Positions 9,280-16,835 of a DNA stretch of 64,000 nucleotides are shown here, piece by piece. Positions within the stretch are counted from its first letter, which is position 1, and the number at the start of each line of letters is the position of its first letter. This DNA is from Pedobacter deserti. Lineage in GTDB: Bacteria > Bacteroidota > Bacteroidia > Sphingobacteriales > Sphingobacteriaceae. Location: positions 1,302,001-1,366,000 of the forward strand of contig NZ_JAFMZQ010000001.1 of assembly GCF_024436415.1 (NCBI RefSeq), read 5' to 3'. Position numbers and translations under genes: made by a program. The notes under the pieces were generated by a model. It had not been told where the DNA came from, made no database searches, and saw only the letters and a program-made list of their open reading frames with translations.

Positions 9280-10296
9280 ATGCCCGTAATTGAAGAAAAC
9301 AAATCGTTAAAGCCCTATAACACCTTCAGGGTAGATGTACTCGCGAAGCAGTTTACCGAAGTATTTACCGAAGACGACCTGCTATCCCTCTATCAAAGCG
9401 GCGCCTTCAGCCAGCCCTATCTTATCCTGGGCGGGGGCAGCAATATGCTTTTCACGAAAGATTTCGACGGACTTGTCATTAAGATCTCCATTCCGGGCAT
9501 CGATGCGGAAGTCAGCGGCACAGACGTAAAGCTCCAGGCAGGGGCGGGCGTGGTGTGGAACGACCTGGTCAGCTACAGCGTAGCCAGAGGTTACGCCGGC
9601 CTGGAAAACCTGAGCCTTATTCCCGGTACCGTTGGCGCCTCGCCCGTACAAAACATAGGTGCCTATGGCGTGGAGCTGAAAGATGTCTTCGAAAACTGCA
9701 AAGTATTTAATACGCATACAGGGGAGTTTGAACAGTTTGCGGCGGGCGACTGCCGGTTCGATTACCGGCATAGTATATTTAAAGAGCCCTCCAAAAAAGG
9801 AAAATACATCATCACGCAGGTCGGCTTCAGGCTAAGCACCCAGGCAGAAATCAACACCCGCTACGGTGTTATAGAAGAAGAACTCAAAAAGCGGCACATC
9901 AGCAATCCCGGAATTGCCGATGTATCCGCAGTCGTATCCTCCATCCGGGTCAGCAAACTTCCAGATCCATCAACCATCGGCAATGCCGGAAGTTTCTTTA
10001 AAAATCCTATTGTAAGCCGGGAGACCGCCGATGCACTTACCGACAGGTTCCCCGATGCAGTGCGTTATCCGGTGGCCAATGGCGACGTAAAGCTGGCTGC
10101 AGGTTGGCTCATCGAGCAATGCGGTTTTAAAGGGATGGTAGATGGCAACACCGGCACCTGGAAAAACCAGGCCCTGGTGCTCGTAAATCATGGCGGGGCC
10201 ACTGGTCAGGAAGTGTACACTTTTTCAGAACGCATCATAAAAGAGGTCGATGCCAAATTTAGCGTTAAACTGGAAAGGGAAGTAAATATTTTGTGA
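9280..10296 (+). CDS. murB: UDP-N-acetylenolpyruvoylglucosamine reductase
   Basis: Cytoplasmic FAD enzyme that reduces UDP-GlcNAc-enolpyruvate to UDP-MurNAc with NADPH, the second committed step of peptidoglycan precursor synthesis. 338 residues, matching the longer type I (E. coli-like) form. Motifs: NTFRVDVLAKQF at the start; the FAD-binding LGGGSNMLF and SLIPGTVGASPVQNIGAYG; FDYRHSIFK; the catalytic serine in GSFFKNP; LAAGWLIEQCGFKG; NHGGATGQEV; and the C-terminal glutamate in LEREVNIL. Monocistronic and divergent from the TetR gene. Confidence 0.97.
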   Translation: MPVIEENKSLKPYNTFRVDVLAKQFTEVFTEDDLLSLYQSGAFSQPYLILGGGSNMLFTKDFDGLVIKISIPGIDAEVSGTDVKLQAGAGVVWNDLVSYSVARGYAGLENLSLIPGTVGASPVQNIGAYGVELKDVFENCKVFNTHTGEFEQFAAGDCRFDYRHSIFKEPSKKGKYIITQVGFRLSTQAEINTRYGVIEEELKKRHISNPGIADVSAVVSSIRVSKLPDPSTIGNAGSFFKNPIVSRETADALTDRFPDAVRYPVANGDVKLAAGWLIEQCGFKGMVDGNTGTWKNQALVLVNHGGATGQEVYTFSERIIKEVDAKFSVKLEREVNIL

Positions 10297-10468
10297 CATA
10301 AGGCTAAATTGCCCGTAACGTCCGAAAATTAATTTGTTAATATCGATTTAAGTTTTTTGGTACACCTATTGTATATGCTTTGGTGTGTAAGATTAGACAA
10401 ACCTGGTTGATCCCCGGAAAAGAAAACTAGTTTGTTTGCTTTTATAAAACCCTAAAACTTAAAACATT

Positions 10469-10999
10469 ATGACAAAAAATGAATTTAACCTCCAGCTGAA
10501 CAATCACACAAGTTCTTTGCAGTCATTCGCTTTAAATTTTACTAAAGATATAGAAGATGCAAACGACCTGGTACAAGACACTATGTTGAAAGCGGTAACT
10601 TACTACAGTAAGTTTAAGGAGGGTACGAATTTGAAGGGTTGGTTATTTACCATCATGAAAAACACCTTCATCAATAACTATCGCCGACTGGTAAAAACAA
10701 ATTCACTCATCACACAGTCAGACGATATATCATCAGCCAATCTGCACTACAGCGCAGCACGCAACTCAAGCGAAAGCAAGTTTGTCATTGGCGACATCAA
10801 TAAGGCACTGGCTACTTTGCAGCCAGAATACTATGTGCCATTCATGAAATACTTCGAAGGATTCAAATATCACGAAATCGCAGAAGAGCTAAACATCCCG
10901 ATCGGAACAGTAAAAACCAGGATTCACGTAGCACGTCAAATCCTGAAAAAATACCTGAAAACCTATTCGAAAGACATCTTGGGAGCAGAAGTAGCCTAA
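10469..10999 (+). CDS. ECF-type RNA polymerase sigma factor (orphan)
   Basis: 176 residues. Region 2 includes FALNFTKDIEDANDLVQDTMLKA and the WLFTIMKNTFINNYRR segment; region 4 is the HTH HEIAEELNIPIGTVKTRIH. There is no anti-sigma gene beside it: the next gene is convergent and unrelated. This is like the conserved stand-alone ECF factors of Bacteroidota that are controlled at expression level. The 172-base upstream region contains TTTTTTGG and TATATGCTTTG, which resemble promoter boxes but do not match the consensus spacing. Targets unknown. Confidence 0.92.
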   Translation: MTKNEFNLQLNNHTSSLQSFALNFTKDIEDANDLVQDTMLKAVTYYSKFKEGTNLKGWLFTIMKNTFINNYRRLVKTNSLITQSDDISSANLHYSAARNSSESKFVIGDINKALATLQPEYYVPFMKYFEGFKYHEIAEELNIPIGTVKTRIHVARQILKKYLKTYSKDILGAEVA

Positions 11000-11022
11000 T
11001 CAACCTACCTAAGCCTCAAAAT

Positions 11023-11051
11023 AAAAAGGATGCCCGCAGGCATCCTTTTTT
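11023..11051. terminator. Bidirectional intrinsic terminator
   Basis: Stem GGATGCC (11028-11034) with GGCATCC (11039-11045), 4-base loop, extended by A-run and T-run on the two sides. It therefore works for the sigma-factor gene on the plus strand and for the DUF6266 gene arriving on the minus strand. Confidence 0.9.
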
Positions 11052-11070
11052 CGTTGGTACAAAACCGCGG

Positions 11071-11715
11071 CTAATTTAGTCTGCCAGCGTACTGACTGTC
11101 CGAAACATCCGCTCCGCAAGCAGCGCGCATCGCCACAAACACTTCCATACGCTGGCTAAGCAGGGCGGAGGAGAGCGGTATCCTTTCTATACCTTCCGAC
11201 CGGCGCGCACCACTAAGCTCGATGCAAGATTTCTCATGCTTTTCAGCGGCCAGTTCGGGAAAGTACACCACCACCATAATCCGGTCATGCATATATTGCC
11301 AGTCGAGAACCGGCGTCCAAGTGATGCACAGCCCATCATCCTCCGCTACCACGGTCAGCCCCATCAATCCGGGCACGCTGCCCATGCTCAGTTTAAGCTT
11401 AGGATAATCCACTTCAATTTGCGGATACACACCCTTCAGCGCAGCAGGCTTATTCACCGAGATGCCTACATTCTGCGGGTAAAGAGATCTCAGTTTCGCC
11501 TCCGCGTCAAAGCCAATCCGTGTGAAAGGCTTCGCCATGCTCAGCACCTCGCAAATCACCTTCATCGCCTGGCGGTTGGCCAGTTGCTTCTCCGTAGGCG
11601 GCTTATTGTTCTGGCCAATCATGCGAACCACATTCTTGCCCAGTACCACATAGCTCACCATGTTACCTACCCGGCCCCTTATTGCGCCGAGCAGGTTGTT
11701 ACGAAACACAGCCAT
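11071..11715 (-). CDS. DUF6266 family protein (second of a tandem pair)
   Basis: 214 residues from the ATG at 11715; the frame is open to 11751, but the internal start matches the usual family N-terminus. The conserved head is visible: a Gly-rich LGAIRGRVGNMVSYVVLGKN, then PPTEKQLANRQAM, then the IGFDAEAKL segment and VDYPKLKLSMG. I recognise this as DUF6266, a Bacteroidota family of unknown role. No signal peptide or membrane segment. It begins four bases after the stop of its paralogue, which has exactly the same length, so the two are co-transcribed. A structural or surface role is possible but nothing in the sequence proves it. Confidence 0.82.
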   Translation of the reverse strand: MAVFRNNLLGAIRGRVGNMVSYVVLGKNVVRMIGQNNKPPTEKQLANRQAMKVICEVLSMAKPFTRIGFDAEAKLRSLYPQNVGISVNKPAALKGVYPQIEVDYPKLKLSMGSVPGLMGLTVVAEDDGLCITWTPVLDWQYMHDRIMVVVYFPELAAEKHEKSCIELSGARRSEGIERIPLSSALLSQRMEVFVAMRAACGADVSDSQYAGRLN

Positions 11716-11719
11716 GATC

Positions 11720-12364
11720 CTATACCACCAAGATACTGCCCACATACACACTCGTGCTCACGAGCTTATTATCAACACTCAGCACCGCAGCATACACCTC
11801 CACCTCATCGCCGCTAAAATCAAGCGGCAGAGCCATGTCGTAGGTCAGTCCCGACCGCACAACGCCCGTCGGAGAAACCACAAAGTCCTGCTTCAGCGGA
11901 TTGTACACAATAAACGTTGCCTTGTCGGTAGGCCCACCCGGCCTCGCCACCTCAATAGCGGCCGACCAGCTAAAGTCGAGCTGCGCTTCCGTTTCTGCTG
12001 CTACAGAAAGGCTTGCCAGGGGCGAAAGCTTTCCCTTGCTGAACAAAGCATTGGGGTAGTCTACCGTAAAATTCGGATACACGCCCGTGACCGCATTGTC
12101 CAGATTATACTTCACTGCAGCATTCCAGGCCGACATCTTCGGATCCTCATGCTCAAAGCCCAGCTTCAGGAAAGCACTCACATCGCTCATCCAGGAAGAA
12201 ATTAAACCCATTTTCAGCTGAACAGCCAGCTGTGCCTCCGTCGAGGTCCGGTTTCCCCTATGCGGACGCATAGAAAAAACATTCTTGCCGCGAACCCTGC
12301 GGCCCACGTTGTTGCCCGTCCTGCCGATCAAGTCGTAGTACGGGCCACCTGTTAAGTGTCCCAT
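11720..12364 (-). CDS. DUF6266 family protein (first of a tandem pair)
   Basis: 214 residues, paralogous to the gene immediately downstream: Gly-rich head (LTGGPYYDLIGRTGNNVGRR), RPHRGNRTSTEAQLAVQLK, LGFEHEDPKMSAWNAAVK, YPNFTVDYPNALFSKGKL and a C-terminal beta-rich half. The two share the order of conserved blocks but differ widely in sequence, so the duplication is old or they were acquired as a diverged pair. No signal peptide is visible. Function unknown. It may be in one transcript with the 109-residue gene 85 bases upstream. Confidence 0.82.
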   Translation of the reverse strand: MGHLTGGPYYDLIGRTGNNVGRRVRGKNVFSMRPHRGNRTSTEAQLAVQLKMGLISSWMSDVSAFLKLGFEHEDPKMSAWNAAVKYNLDNAVTGVYPNFTVDYPNALFSKGKLSPLASLSVAAETEAQLDFSWSAAIEVARPGGPTDKATFIVYNPLKQDFVVSPTGVVRSGLTYDMALPLDFSGDEVEVYAAVLSVDNKLVSTSVYVGSILVV

Positions 12365-12449
12365 CTCATTAAGTTTTTATGATGGTTTACTACTGCTTTA
12401 TTCCCACAGCAGGCGCCGCAGAAAATGCCTTACGAAAAGGCGAGAAGAT

Positions 12450-12779
12450 CTAAAAGTCGTTCGAAAAGCGCTTCAATGTCTTACCTTGTACACCAATCTC
12501 CCAGATTGCAAGCACTGCCCGCCCCTCATCATCAGCTATAACCTCAATTACCCAATGCCGACGGCCACGCGGACTCTCCACCATCATAATTCCCCCGTCA
12601 GCTGGCGGATTTGTAAGCAAGCGCTCAAGTTCAGTGATAGCCTGCTCACCCCAAACAATTTTGGTAAGCCGGAACAAATGTCCGCCGCCACGTCTAAAAA
12701 CGAGGGACGCAGCATTATTTCTTTTTCTGTAAGCGTACACAGTAAGGCCATTCCGGCCCTCAACATTCAATTTGCCCAT
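12450..12779 (-). CDS. Hypothetical protein, 109 residues
   Basis: I do not recognise this protein. It is small, charged and apparently soluble, with a basic N-terminal stretch (YAYRKRNNAASLVFRRGGGH) and a mixed alpha/beta pattern after it, and neither signal peptide nor membrane helix. It lies upstream of and in the same direction as the two DUF6266 genes (85-base gap). The intergenic DNA upstream of its start carries the short tandem and inverted repeats at 12871-12928. It reads as a real gene from its amino-acid composition and placement, but only moderately so. Confidence 0.6.
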   Translation of the reverse strand: MGKLNVEGRNGLTVYAYRKRNNAASLVFRRGGGHLFRLTKIVWGEQAITELERLLTNPPADGGIMMVESPRGRRHWVIEVIADDEGRAVLAIWEIGVQGKTLKRFSNDF

Positions 12780-12870
12780 AGGAATAATTACGTTTATTTA
12801 GTTGTTAACCAAAAATAACACGGGGCATAACGTTAATAGGCGTCAAATGACGGGAAAACAGCGTTTTATG

Positions 12871-12928
12871 CATTAATGTAATGGCCATTAAGATAATAGC
12901 CATTAAGATAATCGTCATTACATTAATC
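12871..12928. repeat. Three 15-bp tandem units closed by a 12-bp inverted repeat
   Basis: Units at 12884-12898 and 12899-12913 differ only in the last base (GCCATTAAGATAAT then A or C); a third, degenerate unit is at 12914-12928 (GTCATTACATTAATC). The block is also bounded by a perfect 12-bp inverted repeat, ATTAATGTAATG (12872-12883) against CATTACATTAAT (12916-12927). A further short palindrome, CGTCA-AA-TGACG, is at 12841-12852. It lies between the toxin stop and the 109-residue gene. It could be a binding region or a hairpin; no T-run follows, so it is not a standard terminator. Confidence 0.75.
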
Positions 12929-12935
12929 AACACGG

Positions 12936-13235
12936 TTACCGCCTTTTTTTCCAGATTTCGGGATTCAGGCTCGTGTGGAATACGGCATATATCGTGATTG
13001 TCCGAGTCTCTTCATTTATAGAGAAGTGTACAATAAACGGAAATTTTTTAATTAGCAGACAACGCACGTCGTCATATCGAATTGCGTAAATGGATGCAGA
13101 GCGTTTGAGGCGATTGATGTGCGCAATAACAACATCTTTAAAGCGAGAGCCTAATCCGTTTGATTGCTCATCATACCATGAAGCGGCCTCTCGGATGTCG
13201 TCGAGTGCTTGGGCGTGAATTTTAATTTGGTACAT
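12936..13235 (-). CDS. RelE/ParE-superfamily toxin
   Basis: 99 residues with the ParE-like pattern: N-terminal ALDDIREAASWYDEQSNGLGSRF, central RLKRSASIYAIRYDDVRCLLIKKFPFIVHFSI, and the C-terminal strand ITIYAVFHTSLNPEIWKKR. These match plasmid-stabilisation type toxins that act on ribosome-bound mRNA (RelE) or gyrase (ParE). Which target applies cannot be told from sequence. It starts four bases after the antitoxin stop, in the normal antitoxin-toxin order. Confidence 0.88.
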   Translation of the reverse strand: MYQIKIHAQALDDIREAASWYDEQSNGLGSRFKDVVIAHINRLKRSASIYAIRYDDVRCLLIKKFPFIVHFSINEETRTITIYAVFHTSLNPEIWKKRR

Positions 13236-13239
13236 CCGA

Positions 13240-13461
13240 TTAATCGTTCAGCTTCTTGACGGCCTCCTCCCAGTCAATTAAAAGCGACGGTGTCTCTTTA
13301 GCAGAATGAACCCTTTTACGGACAAGTTCCTTGTGCTCCAATGGAATAACACTACTGTCGTTCCATATAGCTTCGTTCAGCTTAAGTTTGTCGTTTGGTG
13401 ATAGCCGTTTTACGGCATCCAATAGCTGTCTTAAAGATAATTCCACTGCGATCATATTCAA
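13240..13461 (-). CDS. Antitoxin of the addiction-module component type
   Basis: 73 residues. LSLRQLLDAVKRLSPNDKLKLNEAIWND is a helical N-terminus, followed by a linker and the C-terminal LLIDWEEAVKKLND, which matches the family's typical end motif (PWEEVxxxL-like). It would bind and neutralise the RelE/ParE toxin encoded right after it and usually represses the pair. The ATG two codons in (13455) is an alternative start. It lies 17 bases downstream of the Crp-like gene, so read-through from that gene is possible. Confidence 0.82.
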   Translation of the reverse strand: MNMIAVELSLRQLLDAVKRLSPNDKLKLNEAIWNDSSVIPLEHKELVRKRVHSAKETPSLLIDWEEAVKKLND

Positions 13462-13478
13462 ATATAACGAATTTCAAA

Positions 13479-14087
13479 TTATTCCAACCCCACATCCATT
13501 CTATTCCTATACAACGTACTATCACTAATTTTCAAATACGCCGCCACAAACACATCCATACGCGCACTCTCGGCCGGGAGCAGAAAAGGGTACACCTTAT
13601 AAAACATCCGCACCCTTTCCGGCACCGGCAAACCCATCATATCCTCCCGAAGCTTCTCCTTGGCAGCATCATACAACATTACCGTACGCTGCGCAAACTC
13701 ATACATACCCGTAATCAGGTAAACCTTCTTCATGGTAGTTATCCTAACGCGCGACAAGATCGTATCCTTGCCCGCACAAATCGTATACGGCGAAGCCTTC
13801 TGCTCCAGAAAGCTCAGGAAAGCCACAATACTATTGCTGCGATAAAAGCGCAGCACATGCCTTACCCCGGCCTCGCATATATACGTTACATACACATAAC
13901 CCCTGATAATATAATAGGCATACAGCGGAAGATCCCCCTGATGCACCAGCACCTCATGATGCACAGGGTGAATCTCATCCATTTCGCTCCGCAGCAGCGG
14001 TTCCAACTGCGGCGGCAGTTCCATATCCGGGTTAATACTGCGTAGCAATTTCATTAGCCTGTCAAAGGCATGAATTATTTTGATCAT
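13479..14087 (-). CDS. Crp/Fnr-family regulator (cyclic-nucleotide-binding-like)
   Basis: 202 residues. A cNMP-binding beta-roll is recognisable (VHHEVLVHQGDLPLYAYYIIRGYVYV, RFYRSNSIVAFLSFLEQ), followed by the dimer helix and a C-terminal region with AYLKISDSTLYRNR that corresponds to a short helix-turn-helix. The canonical phosphate-binding cassette (GE-L-RAA) is not intact, so it may not bind cAMP; such proteins are common and mostly uncharacterised in Bacteroidota. It reads leftward toward the toxin-antitoxin pair. Targets unknown. Confidence 0.83.
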   Translation of the reverse strand: MIKIIHAFDRLMKLLRSINPDMELPPQLEPLLRSEMDEIHPVHHEVLVHQGDLPLYAYYIIRGYVYVTYICEAGVRHVLRFYRSNSIVAFLSFLEQKASPYTICAGKDTILSRVRITTMKKVYLITGMYEFAQRTVMLYDAAKEKLREDMMGLPVPERVRMFYKVYPFLLPAESARMDVFVAAYLKISDSTLYRNRMDVGLE

Positions 14088-14158
14088 AAAATATGTCTTA
14101 TGAGCTTAGTCTAATGGACTTAGCCGATTAACTAAAAGTTGTTATAATTATGAAGGGC

Positions 14159-16798
14159 CTAATTTATTTGGTTTTTCACATCCCAAGTCGGAAAACCTTT
14201 TTTCATCTTTTCTAGGGTTTCTTTCAAAGCCTCTTCATTAGGCAACCCTTCAACTGCTTTTTGTTGCCATTCGATCGCTTCTTGTGTTCTGCCTGCCTTA
14301 TATAGCAAGTTTGCGTAAGTGTCAAATGCCTGGTAATTTCGCTGGTCAAAATGCTTTATTGAATATGCCATTGTCTTTATTGCAATAGATAAAACTTCTG
14401 GATCAGCAGAATGCTCGAATATTGGCCATGTCATATTATTAACATGATACTCGCTCCGAACATATGCGGTTGAAAAGTATCGTACATAAGATTCAATAAA
14501 GGTTTTCCAGTCTTTGGCTTCTAAAGCCCAAATCATTCTCTCGCCGTAATACTTTTCTAGTCCGATACTTCCATATTTAGTCCTAACTCTATCTTCGATT
14601 CCTACCCAGTCTGGTTTTTGAGTTCCCGCATTGATGTATGGGGACAATTCTTCTTTGCCAATTATGACGCGCATTTTCGATTCAGCAGCATTAGGACCCA
14701 AAACAGCGTTGATTTCGTTAACTTGATTTTGATAAATTTGGAAACCAAAGTCGTTACTCCCTGCAGTGATGTGGTCCAAGAATTGCAAATCTCTTTTGGT
14801 AAAGTGAAGTTTAAGGCGATCAAAATATTCTTTACCGTATTTATTCACTTCCAAGGTATCTCCTTTCCGTTGAGCCATCAGGGTAAGCCGTCTTAAAAAA
14901 GCACTGTCGCGTTTACCATTTTTGAACTCGAGTTGAAACGCTGCATATCTACTATCATTATCAGATTTATCTATATCTGATAACGATAGTTTGCCGAAGC
15001 TAGGACCGTTATCCAATTTTATCATTTGAGCGTGTATTTCACGTAGCCTTTTGATTGGTATCTTAATTACCTTCCTATCATATGTAATTAGGCCGTTTTC
15101 TTCGCCCTCTACATCGAAAGGCTGAGTGTAAATACTAGCGGACAAGCCGAGTTTTTCAAGATTGACGAGTTGTTTAACCAGGCTATCATATTTTTGATCC
15201 AGCTCATCCGCCGTGACTTGGATATATCCCCAGCCAGTAAGGTCATCCCATTGATGTCCGGGTACTGGAACTGCTACTCCCCCAAATTCACCGCATACTT
15301 GAGCTTTGCCTATATGCCGTTGCGATAGCATTGGATTTGGATAGCTATGCACATCAGTCACATCTGCCCGTATGTAAGCATTAGGGCTTGGACTTCTTAG
15401 TTCTCCATTTACATATAAATCCTCACCGCTATGGCCGTTAACCAAGCGGCTTGGGTCAGTTACCTTTAGCCAATTAGTTAGCCGCTCCTGATCGTATTGA
15501 CCCCATTTCTCATTGAAAAGTACCCAAGTTGTAATGCAAGGGAAGCTTATTAGTTGGCTAACAATTTCCGCGCTTTCTTTTTCAAACTGCTCCTTTGCTC
15601 CCTTAGGCAATCCTTGATTAGGATTCACCAGATCTTGCCATACCATGATGCCCATTCGGTCTGCGTAGTAATACCATCTTGCAGGTTCGACTTTAATATG
15701 TTTACGAATTGTGTTAAAGCCCATAGCCTTTATGACTTTTATATCCCACGCGAGTGCCTCATCAGATGGAGCTGTATAGAGTCCGTCCGGCCAGAAACCT
15801 TGATCAAGCGTGCCTAAATTATAGGTGTATTTGTTATTCAACATAATCCGGTCAAAGCCTTCGCTGTCCTTAGCAACACTAATCTTTCGCATGCCAAAGT
15901 AACTCTCGATGCGGTCCGTTCCCAGGGATATCTCAAGGTTGTATAGAAACGGGTCATCAGGTGACCACAAGCGTGCGTTAGCAACACGCAAAGTAATGTT
16001 AACCTTATCATCAGCCACCTTTTGACTAACTACTTTGCAGGTTTGACACCCAGGAGTACTAATTTGGATCTGAGCTTTAGCTGCTGTACTTGAGGAAGCA
16101 TCAATTACTAAATGCAACAAACTGTTGTCAATGTCAGGCGTCATAATTATTTGTTCAACATAATTTTCTGGTACCGTTTCCAGCCACACCGTCTGCCAAA
16201 TCCCTGATGACGGCGTATAATAGATGTTTCCCGGATTAAGGGTCTGCTTACCATGTGGGCCAATACCTTTATCAGTAGGGTCGTAGACTTTGACAACGAG
16301 CTCGTTTTCTCCACTTCTAATCGCATCAGTAATATCAAAAGTAAAGGAGGTGTAACCTCCGGTATGGCTTCCTACCAATTTATCATTAATAAAAACATGT
16401 GCTTCCCAGTCTACGGCTCCAAAATGCAATAGCACTCTTTCCTTTGGTTTAGCTACCACTGTAAACCTCTTTTTATACCACAATAGTTGGTCAGAATTCA
16501 AAGTAGAATTAGCGCCGGATAAAGCGGATTCTAATGGATAGGGCACCTTTATTTTCCTGCTCGTTGACGAAAACGTAGCACGTTCTGATCTACGGGTGAT
16601 TTCGAAATTCCATTGACCATTCAGCGATCGCCAGGCTTTCCTGGTCATCTGAGGTCGTGGGTATTCATCGTGTAGGTTTAAGAGGTCACTTTTATCTTGA
16701 TGTTTGGTGCTTTTTGAAGTTCGAATGTTCTCACTGAATGCATGGTTATAAAGCAAAAGAGTTAAGAGGAAAACTAAAACACATTTTAATTGGCTCAT
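14159..16798 (-). CDS. Glycoside hydrolase family 2 enzyme with a helical/TPR-like C-terminus
   Basis: 879 residues with signal peptide (VLVFLLTLLLYNHAFS). The GH2 plan is clear to about residue 600: sugar-binding jelly roll (SLNGQWNFEI, about 58-210), Ig-like domain, and TIM barrel (IKAMGFNTIRKHIKVEP). The predicted acid/base is E430 in VLFNEKWGQ and the nucleophile E504 in VCGEFGG. Both catalytic glutamates are therefore present. The last 280 residues are different: a linker with LSLSDIDKSD and then helices ending in a TPR-like pair (AFDTYANLLYKAGRTQEAIEWQ), a tail more often seen behind thioredoxin-like domains in Bacteroidota. Beta-galactosidase, -mannosidase or -glucuronidase cannot be told apart here. 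Last gene of the SusCD locus. Confidence 0.9.
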   Translation of the reverse strand: MSQLKCVLVFLLTLLLYNHAFSENIRTSKSTKHQDKSDLLNLHDEYPRPQMTRKAWRSLNGQWNFEITRRSERATFSSTSRKIKVPYPLESALSGANSTLNSDQLLWYKKRFTVVAKPKERVLLHFGAVDWEAHVFINDKLVGSHTGGYTSFTFDITDAIRSGENELVVKVYDPTDKGIGPHGKQTLNPGNIYYTPSSGIWQTVWLETVPENYVEQIIMTPDIDNSLLHLVIDASSSTAAKAQIQISTPGCQTCKVVSQKVADDKVNITLRVANARLWSPDDPFLYNLEISLGTDRIESYFGMRKISVAKDSEGFDRIMLNNKYTYNLGTLDQGFWPDGLYTAPSDEALAWDIKVIKAMGFNTIRKHIKVEPARWYYYADRMGIMVWQDLVNPNQGLPKGAKEQFEKESAEIVSQLISFPCITTWVLFNEKWGQYDQERLTNWLKVTDPSRLVNGHSGEDLYVNGELRSPSPNAYIRADVTDVHSYPNPMLSQRHIGKAQVCGEFGGVAVPVPGHQWDDLTGWGYIQVTADELDQKYDSLVKQLVNLEKLGLSASIYTQPFDVEGEENGLITYDRKVIKIPIKRLREIHAQMIKLDNGPSFGKLSLSDIDKSDNDSRYAAFQLEFKNGKRDSAFLRRLTLMAQRKGDTLEVNKYGKEYFDRLKLHFTKRDLQFLDHITAGSNDFGFQIYQNQVNEINAVLGPNAAESKMRVIIGKEELSPYINAGTQKPDWVGIEDRVRTKYGSIGLEKYYGERMIWALEAKDWKTFIESYVRYFSTAYVRSEYHVNNMTWPIFEHSADPEVLSIAIKTMAYSIKHFDQRNYQAFDTYANLLYKAGRTQEAIEWQQKAVEGLPNEEALKETLEKMKKGFPTWDVKNQIN

Positions 16799-16835
16799 TT
16801 CGTGTAGGATTTATAAATTTAAAAATGTAAAACTG

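Noticed and set aside
12841..12928. CRISPR-like array
   Set aside because: Units are 15 bases, directly adjacent without spacers and only three in number; no cas gene is nearby.
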